Source: Chloroflexota bacterium (GTDB lineage Bacteria > Chloroflexota > Anaerolineae > CG2-30-64-16). From it: a DNA stretch of 11,878 nucleotides. Within the stretch, counting starts at the first letter, position 1. Each line of letters opens with the position of its first letter. The stretch lies in the NCBI GenBank assembly GCA_029555885.1, contig JAKPQT010000130.1:1-11878 (forward strand), written 5' to 3'. Positions 5,913 through 11,878 of the stretch are shown in pieces. Below the pieces are notes generated by a model. That model had not been told where the DNA came from. It saw nothing but the letters and a program-made list of their open reading frames with translations, and ran no database searches. The translations under genes were made by a program, and so were the position numbers.

Positions 5913-7369
5913 GTTCCGCGCGCCCAGCGTGCCCCCGCGACGAGCGTCACGAAGCCCAGCACGACCGCGAACCCCGCCGCCCACCAGTAGAGCGGGATCG
6001 CGTTCATCGCCCACAGCAGGAACGGCAGCAGAAACAGCAGCCCCGCAGCCGCCGCGACGATCACCACGCGCCGCACCACGGGCCGCGGGCTGCGCGTCAA
6101 GCGCAGGATGCTGAGGATCGTCGCCGGAATGAGCAGGAGCAGCAGGCCCCCCACGCCGAGCCACACGAACAACAGGCCGTAGCCGTTGGCAATCTCCGGC
6201 GAGAATAGAAAAACGCACAGCGGCCAGAGCATCCACGCGAAGATCAGCAGGATGGGCAGCGGCCCGCCCTGGCCCAGGCGCATCGCCAGCGTGTTGAGGG
6301 TGATAGCAGCCAGCGCCAATGCAAGGATGAGCTGCGCGGACAGCAGGCTCACGACATCGCCCGGCCGCATCAGTACCTGGTGATATGAGCCGACTTCCAC
6401 CCACGTCCAGGCGCCGTCTGCCACGTGCACCAGCACGCCCAGGTTGCCCATCGCGAAGACCGCGTTGCCCGTGGCCGGGTCCACGGCTGCGTCGAGCGGG
6501 CCATCGTACCAGGTGAGGTTGCGCTTCAGGCTGCGCTGCATCAGGGCGACCTCGGCCTCGGTCGCCGGCCGCAGCTCATAGCCGACCTGCCACGTTGCAC
6601 CGGCATCCGCGGACACCTCGATCGGCTGCCCGCGGCCATACCGGTAGATTACAGCGGGCCGCGCCGGGTCGCTCAACGGGACCCGTTCAGCCGGACCAGA
6701 GGCTTCCTCGCCACTCCACGGTTCACGGCAGGACTCATCGCGTCCGAGCGTGGTGTCCGCCTGCCAGCTCAGTCCGCCATCGGTGCTCTTATAGGCGGCA
6801 TACCCGGCGAACGCCAACAGCCGGTCATCCTGCGCGAGCACGCAGAAGATGCCGGGATCGGGCGCGGGCGAGTTCGCCATCGTCAACAGCGCGGCCAGCG
6901 GCAGGAGCACCCACCCCCGCCGCGGGACGGGGGCCGGTCTCGCTCCGCTCCGCAGCCACCACCACCCGCTGAGGACCAGCGCGGGCAGCGCCAGCAGGTC
7001 CGTCGGGTCGAGCCGCCAGCCGACCAGGAAGCCGAACACCCGGCTGGCCGCGGCCACGAGCCAGGTGTGGGCTGCGGGCACGGTCTTCGCCAGGACAAAG
7101 ACGGCTCCCACGCTGCCCCAGGCGGCGGCGAGGACAAGGCGCTCGCGTGCCCTGCGAGACAGCGGCAGCCGGCCCGCGAGCGCGCTGAGGATCACAGCCA
7201 GCGCCAGCGGCGCGACAAACAGCCAGGCGACGTCGCCCAGCTTGCCGGTGAACCACGAGGGCCAGAGCCGGCGCAGCAGGTGGTCGTTGAGGAGCAGCAG
7301 GCCGAGTGCAGCCACCGCCGCTGGGTGTGCCAGCCGGCGCAGCGATCTGTCCAGCAGAGTGGTGTTCAT
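5909..7369 (-). CDS. Multi-span membrane protein with Asp-box (BNR) ectodomain
   Basis: A 486-residue integral membrane protein of unknown function. I count about six hydrophobic segments at residues 15-166, a soluble loop of about 170 residues (167-338), and about five more segments at 340-480. The loop has two Asp-box motifs of the BNR/sialidase type, STDGGLSW (195-202) and SADAGATW (253-260), and a weaker third region, suggesting part of a beta-propeller. The N-terminus has NDHLLRRLWPSWFTGKLGDV (28-47), a wording I recall from uncharacterised membrane proteins (NDH..L...P...TGKLSD). There is no Shine-Dalgarno: the promoter at 7376-7404 puts the predicted transcript start on the A of the ATG, so translation is probably leaderless. 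The gene is certain; the role is not. Confidence 0.85.
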   Translation of the reverse strand: MNTTLLDRSLRRLAHPAAVAALGLLLLNDHLLRRLWPSWFTGKLGDVAWLFVAPLALAVILSALAGRLPLSRRARERLVLAAAWGSVGAVFVLAKTVPAAHTWLVAAASRVFGFLVGWRLDPTDLLALPALVLSGWWWLRSGARPAPVPRRGWVLLPLAALLTMANSPAPDPGIFCVLAQDDRLLAFAGYAAYKSTDGGLSWQADTTLGRDESCREPWSGEEASGPAERVPLSDPARPAVIYRYGRGQPIEVSADAGATWQVGYELRPATEAEVALMQRSLKRNLTWYDGPLDAAVDPATGNAVFAMGNLGVLVHVADGAWTWVEVGSYHQVLMRPGDVVSLLSAQLILALALAAITLNTLAMRLGQGGPLPILLIFAWMLWPLCVFLFSPEIANGYGLLFVWLGVGGLLLLLIPATILSILRLTRSPRPVVRRVVIVAAAAGLLFLLPFLLWAMNAIPLYWWAAGFAVVLGFVTLVAGARWARGT

Positions 7370-7375
7370 GGTGCC

Positions 7376-7404
7376 ATTCTAGCCCTGTGACCGACTTGCG
7401 TCAA
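7376..7404 (-). promoter_or_regulatory. Promoter giving a leaderless transcript for the membrane protein
   Basis: On the minus strand TTGACG (7404-7399, 5 of 6) is followed after exactly 17 bases by TAGAAT (7381-7376, 5 of 6). Six bases (GGCACC) separate the -10 from the ATG, so the expected +1 is the A of the start codon at 7369. Confidence 0.78.
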
Positions 7405-7435
7405 TCAGGCAATTCCAGCAGTGTGGAGAGTGGAG

Positions 7436-7564
7436 GCATCCTGAGCGGAGGCCGCCGCTCGCAGCGGGCGCAGTCGAAGGACGCCGGCGCGGGCCGTCAC
7501 AGCCGCATCCTTCGACTGGCGGCATGCCGTCAACGACGTTGAACCGTCCACCCGCTCAGGACGC
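7436..7564. repeat. Long imperfect inverted repeat element
   Basis: Outer arms GCATCCTGAGCGG (7436-7448) and CCGCTCAGGACGC (7552-7564) match at 12 of 13 positions. Inner arms AGTCGAAGGA (7472-7481) and TCCTTCGACT (7508-7517) match perfectly, with more pairs beyond. The words 'CCTGAGCG...AGTCGAAGGA' are familiar from dispersed intergenic repeats in many genomes. It lies between two divergent promoters. No gene is present. Confidence 0.7.
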
Positions 7565-7610
7565 TGGTGTGTTCGTACATAGGAAAATCCTGGTACGCCA
7601 ATCCGTCGCG

Positions 7611-7639
7611 TTGACAGGAACCCTGCATGGTGCTATCCT
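7611..7639 (+). promoter_or_regulatory. Sigma-A promoter (extended -10) of the PIG-L deacetylase gene
   Basis: TTGACA (7611-7616, perfect) is followed after 17 bases by TATCCT (7634-7639, 4 of 6), preceded by TGC, an extended -10. The predicted start is about 7646. This places the in-frame ATG at 7627 upstream of the transcript and supports the start at 7684. Confidence 0.75.
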
Positions 7640-7683
7640 CCGCTCCATTCGCCACACATTCCGATCCAGCGAGTCATCATCCC

Positions 7684-8376
7684 ATGTCTGAAACACCCGA
7701 ACCTCTCGACCGCGTCATGGTCATCGCCGCGCACCCCGATGACCCCGAGTTCGGCTGCGCCGGCACGATCGTCAAATGGGCGCAGGCCGGCAAGCATATC
7801 ACCTACGTGCTGTTGACCAGCGGCGATAAGGGCAGCCACGACCCTGACCTGCGACCGGGCCGGCTGGCGGCGCGCCGCGAGAGCGAGCAGCGGGCCGCCG
7901 CGGCGGACCTCGGCGTCGAGCAGGTCATCTTCCTCCGCCGGCCCGATGGACTGCTCGAAAACACGATGGAGCTGCGCCGTGAACTGTGCAACATCATCCG
8001 GCAGCACCGCCCCCATGTCGTCCTTGCCATCGACCCCTGGCGGCCCTACCAGCTACACCCGGACCACCGCGCGGCCGGGCAGGCCGCGCTCGACGCGATT
8101 TGGGCCGCACGCGAGTGGTACATCTTTCCGGAACAGCTCGTGGAGGGCGTGGATGCCTGGCGCGTCAAGGAGGTCTACCTGTTCTGGACCGACAGCCCCG
8201 ATTACTGGGAGGATATCTCGTGCTGTCTCGACGCCCGGATAGCCGCGCTGCTGCGCCACGCCAGCCAGGTGGGCGACCCGGAGAAGCTGGCCGAGCGCAT
8301 CCGCGAGCGCGTGGCCGAGACCGGCATCAAGCCCGGCTATCCCGCCGCGGAAGCCTTCAAACGGTTCCAATTTTAG
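7684..8376 (+). CDS. PIG-L/LmbE family zinc deacetylase
   Basis: A 230-residue cytoplasmic enzyme of the PIG-L (LmbE-like) family, which removes N-acetyl groups, usually from GlcNAc-containing glycans or pseudo-disaccharides. The zinc and catalytic motif AAHPDDPEFGCAGT (15-28) supplies His17, the base Asp19 and Asp20; the second motif HPDH (125-128) supplies His128. TSGDKGSHDPDLRPG (45-59) is also typical. Family proteins are about 220-270 residues, so it looks complete. The frame extends to an ATG at 7627, but the promoter at 7611-7639 overlaps that extension, whose 19 residues show no conserved features. The chosen start has a 38-base leader with no clear Shine-Dalgarno. The next gene, also on the plus strand, is a glycosidase-like protein, hinting at a shared carbohydrate role (inference). 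The substrate is unknown. Confidence 0.92.
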   Translation: MSETPEPLDRVMVIAAHPDDPEFGCAGTIVKWAQAGKHITYVLLTSGDKGSHDPDLRPGRLAARRESEQRAAAADLGVEQVIFLRRPDGLLENTMELRRELCNIIRQHRPHVVLAIDPWRPYQLHPDHRAAGQAALDAIWAAREWYIFPEQLVEGVDAWRVKEVYLFWTDSPDYWEDISCCLDARIAALLRHASQVGDPEKLAERIRERVAETGIKPGYPAAEAFKRFQF

Positions 8377-8382
8377 GTCTTC

Positions 8383-8482
8383 GACAGGATACACAGGATT
8401 TACAGGATGGATGTTTTTGGACAGGATTACAGGAGAGCTGCTATGCCAGCCAGTAAATCCGATCATTCCTGTGAATCCTGTC
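8383..8482. repeat. Inverted repeat with ACAGGAT direct repeats
   Basis: Arms GACAGGATACACAGGA (8383-8398) and TCCTGTGAATCCTGTC (8467-8482) match at 15 of 16 positions. The word ACAGGAT is also repeated directly at 8384, 8393, 8402 and 8421. The element fills most of the gap between the deacetylase and glycosidase genes. Similar 'ACAGGATT' palindromes occur as intergenic repeats in other bacteria (recalled, not checked). Confidence 0.72.
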
Positions 8483-8507
8483 TAATCTACCTTTCGGACT
8501 GACGCCT

Positions 8508-9851
8508 ATGCACCGTGTGCTGCTCTGGCTGTTGATACTGACTGCGGTCTTGCCGGTCGCCGCCCTCGCGGACGCCGACGCGCTGCCGCCTGACCCCCGC
8601 TTCGGCATCGTCGAGGCTTACGTCAACTCCGCCGCCGCGACCGAGGCCGGCGCGGGCTATTCGCGCATCATCCTCCGCTGGGATGTCATCCAGCCCGGCG
8701 GCCCGGACGACTGGAAACCGGCCAACGTCCCCGACCCCTTCGTGGCCGCAGAACTGACCGCGGGCCGGGAGGTGGTGGCCGTGCTCATCGGTACGCCCGC
8801 CTGGGCCGCGGTCGACCCGGCGGACGGCGCCCGCGCCGTGCCGGACATGGATCGTTGGGCCGCGTTCACCCGCCGGATGGCCGAACACTATCGCGGGCGC
8901 ATCCGCCACTGGATCATCTGGAACGAGCCGGATGTCTGGCAGACCGGTCACCCTGGCCAGACCTGGGCGGGCAGCGTCGAAGACTATGCCCGCCTGCTCA
9001 AGACAGCCTACCTCGCCATCAAGGGTGTGGACCCTGACCAGCAGGTCCATATCGCCGGGCTGACCTACTTCTGGGACTGGTCGCACAATCGCAAACGCTA
9101 CCTCGACCGTCTGCTCGATGTCATCGCGGCGGACCCTGAGGCCGCGAGCCACGGCTATTACTTCGATGCGGCCGTCTATCATCTCTACTTCAACCCAAGC
9201 CAGACCCCGCAAGTGCTGGCCGAGACGCAGCGGACGCTCAAGGCGCACGGCATTGCAGGCAAGGAAATCTGGCTGAACGAGACGAATGCGCCCCCGTCGA
9301 ACGACCCAGCGGAGCTGCCGTGGTCGCCGCCGCGCTTCAAGATTACGCTGGACGAGCAGGCCGCGTTCGTCCTCCAGGAGTTCAGCCTGGCGTTCGCGTC
9401 GGGCGCCACGCGCGTCGAGTTCTACAAGCTACGCAACAGCAGCGACCACCCAGAGTCCATCGAGCCTTACGGCCTGCTGCGCGGGGATGATTCGCGGCGG
9501 CCCGCTTTCACCGCGTATCAGGTGGCGACAACCTACCTGTGCGACTTCCGCACAGCCACACTGCAACGGCAGGGCGTCGTGACCGCGGTCAGGTTTGACC
9601 GCGGGGACCGCACCACGACCGTCGTCTGGACGAACGCAATGCGCGCCACGCGCGTCCGGGTGCGGGCGATCGCGCCGGAAGCGCAGCTCATCACCGAGCG
9701 CGGCGACGTTCGCACCGTGCGCGCGGTGGGCGGCGCGTACACGCTCGACCTGCCCGCAGCCACCTGCACCCACCGCCCCTGCATCATCGGCGGCGCACCC
9801 CGCCTCCTCGTCCAGGCCGGCACGACCGCCCTGCCCCCACTCCTGAAGTAG
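8508..9851 (+). CDS. Secreted clan GH-A glycoside hydrolase-like protein
   Basis: A 447-residue exported protein with a predicted (beta/alpha)8-barrel glycosidase domain. Residues 1-21 form a signal peptide (hydrophobic VLLWLLILTAVLPVAALA, likely cut at ALA/D). The acid/base motif WNEP (138-141, Glu140) follows IRHWII, as at the end of strand 4 in clan GH-A. The nucleophile candidate is Glu258 in IWLNET (254-259), and ATRVEFYKLRN (300-310) fits a late barrel strand. From about residue 345 to the end is a strand-rich C-terminal domain (TTTVVWTNAMRATRVRVRAI) like the beta-sandwich of GH39/GH5-type enzymes. Both catalytic Glu candidates are present, so activity is plausible; the family and substrate cannot be fixed from sequence. 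The start ATG has only a weak ribosome site. Confidence 0.82.
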   Translation: MHRVLLWLLILTAVLPVAALADADALPPDPRFGIVEAYVNSAAATEAGAGYSRIILRWDVIQPGGPDDWKPANVPDPFVAAELTAGREVVAVLIGTPAWAAVDPADGARAVPDMDRWAAFTRRMAEHYRGRIRHWIIWNEPDVWQTGHPGQTWAGSVEDYARLLKTAYLAIKGVDPDQQVHIAGLTYFWDWSHNRKRYLDRLLDVIAADPEAASHGYYFDAAVYHLYFNPSQTPQVLAETQRTLKAHGIAGKEIWLNETNAPPSNDPAELPWSPPRFKITLDEQAAFVLQEFSLAFASGATRVEFYKLRNSSDHPESIEPYGLLRGDDSRRPAFTAYQVATTYLCDFRTATLQRQGVVTAVRFDRGDRTTTVVWTNAMRATRVRVRAIAPEAQLITERGDVRTVRAVGGAYTLDLPAATCTHRPCIIGGAPRLLVQAGTTALPPLLK

Positions 9852-9852
9852 C

Positions 9853-9970
9853 CACAGAGGTCACAGAGGACACCGAGAGATAATGGAACGCTGATGACGC
9901 TGATTTGACCGATCAACATGATGTACTCAAAGACGATCAGGCAAATCAGTCCAATCAGTGTCATCTGCGT
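9853..9970. repeat. Inverted repeat with CACAGAGG direct repeats
   Basis: CACAGAGG is repeated at 9853-9860 and 9862-9869, followed by a decayed third copy. Then 22-base arms at 9888-9909 and 9949-9970 form a dyad with 3 mismatches (core words GATGAC/GTCATC and CTGATT/AATCAG) around a 39-base centre. This lies directly after the glycosidase stop codon. The words resemble dispersed intergenic repeats, so it is probably a decayed copy rather than a site dedicated to this gene. Confidence 0.7.
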
Positions 9971-9999
9971 GCTATGGTCTTTGTCCCTTTCGACAAAAC

Positions 10000-10024
10000 G
10001 GAACCCTTCCGACTTTCATACGTC
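10000..10024 (+). promoter_or_regulatory. Candidate ECF-type promoter of the PA14 gene
   Basis: GGAAC (10000-10004) is separated by 16 bases from CGTC (10021-10024), the general pattern of ECF sigma promoters. No sigma-A pair fits here: TATACA at 10025-10030 lacks a -35. An ECF sigma factor is encoded in this window, but its own consensus is unknown. Confidence 0.4.
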
Positions 10025-10062
10025 TATACATGTAGTAATTGTGTATTGTACGGAGGAGAGTT

Positions 10063-11878
10063 ATGGAAGGGGAACCGACCACGAAAGGGCTTTGGTTGAA
10101 ACCGGGGCCGATTATCGCGGGCATCGTCTTGCTTGTGACGCTGCTCGGCGTGGGCGCCATCGCAGCCGGCTGTAACGTGCTGCCGCAGCTTGTGCCTGTG
10201 CAGGCCGAGGCAGGCACGCCGACTGCCACGGCGACGGCCTCGCCCATCGTCGCGCCGGTGCTCGATATCACGCCGCGCGAAGGCGGGCCGGGCACGCGCA
10301 TCACCGTGACCGGCAAGGGCTGGCGGCCCGGCAACACCGTATTCATCCGCCTGGAAAACCCGCGCACCGGCGAGGTGCCGGCGGTCGACCAGGCATCCGC
10401 CATCGTGACCGACGCGGGCGACTTCGTCGTGCGCTTCACATACCCGCTGGACCCGCGCTGGGCCAGCACGCCGGAAATGCTGATTACCGCGGTGGACACG
10501 GCCATCCAGAAACGCGTGTCTGCGGCGTTCCGCCTGACCGGCGTGACGCTGCCCACGGGCACGGCTACCGCAACCGCGACAGCGGGCGTCACGCCGCTCG
10601 TGCCTACCGTCGCGCCGCCGACGCTGACCCGCGTCCCGCCTACGGCGACTTCCACGCGCGTGCCGCCGACCGCGACCCGTGTGCCGCCGACGGCCACCCG
10701 CGTCCCGCCCACGGCGACGCCTGTGCCGCCGACCGCCACCCCGGTGATCACCGACTGGCGCGGCGAATACTATGCGAATGTCAACCTGGGCGGCCAGCCC
10801 GTGCTGACCCGCAACGACTGGACCGTGGACTTCAACTGGGGCAGCGGCGCACCGGCGGCCGGTTTGCCGGCGGATGGCTTCTCGGCCCGCTGGACGCGCG
10901 CGTTCGAGTTCGACTCGGCCACGTACCGCTTCTACGTCACAGTGGATGACGGCGCGCGGCTCTACGTGGACGGCCAGCTCGTGCTGGATGAGTGGCGCGA
11001 TAGCAGCGTGCGTGACGTCTTCGCGGACGTGCCGCTGGCGCGCGGCGGCCACACCATCCGGCTGGAATACTACGAGCGGACAGGCGTTGCACAGGTGCGC
11101 CTGCGGTGGGAACGCCTCGGCCCGGTCACCTTCCCTGATTGGAAGGGCGAGTACTGGTCGAACCTGAACTTGACGGGCAACCCGACGCTGACCCGCAACG
11201 ACCGAAACATCGACTTCAACTGGGGTACCGGCGCGCCGGCAGTCGGCATTGCGGCGGATGGCTTCTCCGCGCGCTGGAGCCGCACGGTCACGCTCCAGCC
11301 CGGCCTGTACCGGCTGTTCGCGCAGGCGGATGATGGCATACGGGTGTACATGGACGGCCGGCTGGTCATCAACGAGTGGCACGACAATGACGCCAGCGTG
11401 GCCTATCCGATAGATATCGCGTTCACCGGCACGCATACGCTCGTGGTGGAGTATTACGAGCGGAGCGGCGGTGCAGCCGCCCGCTTCTGGTGGCAACTGC
11501 TGTTTGCCTTCCCGACGGCGACTCCGACGGGCCAGGCGCCGTCGCCTACGCCCACCTACACCCCGACTTACACGCCGACAGCCACCGCGACAGCCACGGT
11601 GACACGCACGCCGACCGTGACCGCGACGGCCACCACTGGCCCCAGCGCGACACCGACACTCACGCCTACGCCATCGGCCACGCCGACATTGTCGCCTACG
11701 GCGACTTACACGCCGACTGCTACTGCGACGGCCACTGCAACCGCGACGTCAACAGTCGGACCGAGCCCGACGGCCACGCACACGCCAACGTCGTCGCCTA
11801 CGCCGACTTACACGCCTACGGCAACGTCGTCGCCTACGCCAACTTACACCGCAACGGCAACTGCGACCGCGACTGCCA
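10063..11878 (+). CDS. Membrane-anchored surface protein with tandem PA14 domains (3' partial)
   Basis: The frame is open to the right edge (605 codons read). A GGAGGAG site lies just before the ATG. Residues 15-36 are a hydrophobic anchor (IIAGIVLLVTLLGVGAIAAG) ending at Cys37; AAGC is a poor lipobox, so either an uncleaved anchor or a lipoprotein is possible. Residues about 66-160 resemble an IPT/TIG-like beta-sandwich (ITPREGGPGTRITVTGKGW). A Pro/Thr linker with RVPPTAT units spans 190-226. Two PA14 domains follow, about 231-353 and 359-480, each with the DDG...V(D/M)DG...W core (VDDGARLYVDGQLVLDEW and ADDGIRVYMDGRLVINEW). A Thr/Pro/Ala-rich stalk starts near 484 and continues past the window. 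PA14 domains often bind glycans, which suits the upstream glycosidase and deacetylase. Anchoring and ligand are inferred. Confidence 0.9.
   Translation, partial: MEGEPTTKGLWLKPGPIIAGIVLLVTLLGVGAIAAGCNVLPQLVPVQAEAGTPTATATASPIVAPVLDITPREGGPGTRITVTGKGWRPGNTVFIRLENPRTGEVPAVDQASAIVTDAGDFVVRFTYPLDPRWASTPEMLITAVDTAIQKRVSAAFRLTGVTLPTGTATATATAGVTPLVPTVAPPTLTRVPPTATSTRVPPTATRVPPTATRVPPTATPVPPTATPVITDWRGEYYANVNLGGQPVLTRNDWTVDFNWGSGAPAAGLPADGFSARWTRAFEFDSATYRFYVTVDDGARLYVDGQLVLDEWRDSSVRDVFADVPLARGGHTIRLEYYERTGVAQVRLRWERLGPVTFPDWKGEYWSNLNLTGNPTLTRNDRNIDFNWGTGAPAVGIAADGFSARWSRTVTLQPGLYRLFAQADDGIRVYMDGRLVINEWHDNDASVAYPIDIAFTGTHTLVVEYYERSGGAAARFWWQLLFAFPTATPTGQAPSPTPTYTPTYTPTATATATVTRTPTVTATATTGPSATPTLTPTPSATPTLSPTATYTPTATATATATATSTVGPSPTATHTPTSSPTPTYTPTATSSPTPTYTATATATATA
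10630..10740 (+). repeat. 21-base tandem repeat encoding RVPPTAT
   Basis: Five in-frame units begin at 10630, 10657, 10678, 10699 and 10720. The period is 21 bases, except that the first unit carries six extra bases. Synonymous third-base changes between units show selection for the peptide, a flexible linker between the TIG-like domain and the first PA14 domain. Confidence 0.85.
11512..11878 (+). repeat. Low-complexity Thr/Pro stalk with a 36-base direct repeat
   Basis: The 3' end of the PA14 gene is a degenerate array of ACG, CCG, GCG and TAC codons (PTPTYTPT, TATATA). A 36-base unit encoding TSSPTPTYTPTA starts at 11788 and begins again at 11824, running into the window edge. Such stalks extend surface domains from the envelope and are prone to length change. 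Confidence 0.8.

Noticed and set aside
6425..7390. A 321-codon plus-strand frame opposite the membrane protein
   Set aside because: It is low-complexity Arg/Gln/Pro-rich and antisense to a protein with clear membrane segments and Asp-boxes.
7627..7683. N-terminal extension of the PIG-L deacetylase
   Set aside because: It overlaps the -10 region of a strong promoter and would lie upstream of the predicted transcript start.
8417..8447. TTGGAC-19-TATGCC as a promoter for the glycosidase
   Set aside because: The spacing is too long and the -10 is poor, and the site lies inside a repeat element.
9853..9880. Short direct CACAGAGG repeats as a CRISPR-like array
   Set aside because: Units are 8-9 bases with no unique spacers and no cas genes nearby.
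10024..11496. A 490-codon open frame on the minus strand across the PA14 gene
   Set aside because: It lacks any recognisable domain and is the antisense of clear PA14 and linker coding; GC-rich DNA produces such long shadow frames.

Overview
The window looks like a piece of a GC-rich chromosome, most likely from the phylum Chloroflexota (inference). The reasons are the GC-rich coding, the long Thr/Pro 'PTATPT'-style linkers in a secreted PA14 protein, an RskA-type anti-sigma factor, CHRD and cytochrome c lipoproteins, and TTGACA/TATAAT-type promoters. No RNA gene, transposase, phage gene or CRISPR array was seen. Ten protein genes are supported; the first and last run off the ends of the window.

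Region 1 (1-2950) is a signalling and redox block. An ECF sigma factor (left end, +) and a membrane anti-sigma factor with a C-terminal RskA domain (2178-2948, +) flank two exported proteins on the minus strand: a lipoprotein cytochrome c and a CHRD-domain protein. Such sigma and anti-sigma genes are usually adjacent, so the split is notable. The cytochrome gene has a clear sigma-A promoter, and both minus-strand genes are followed by hairpins that fit intrinsic terminators.

Region 2 (3042-5363, -) is a two-gene operon with a good promoter. It encodes a Cys-rich 2x[4Fe-4S] protein, then an ARMT1-like (DUF89 subfamily III) metal-dependent phosphatase, joined by an ATGA start/stop overlap. I know of no described function linking the two.

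Region 3 (5478-7404) holds a single-domain rhodanese (+), which converges with and overlaps by four bases an uncharacterised multi-span membrane protein (-). That protein carries an Asp-box ectodomain. Its promoter places the predicted transcript start on the A of its ATG, so it is probably translated from a leaderless mRNA.

Region 4 (7611-11878, +) looks carbohydrate-oriented. It has a PIG-L/LmbE deacetylase, a secreted clan GH-A glycosidase-like protein, and a membrane-anchored surface protein with two PA14 domains and long Thr/Pro stalks. The last gene has an ECF-type promoter candidate (GGAAC-N16-CGTC).

Five intergenic gaps each contain a different long, imperfect, partly decayed inverted repeat (573-601, 2956-3029, 7436-7564, 8383-8482, 9853-9970). 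They look like members of separate dispersed intergenic repeat families, and some may double as terminators.
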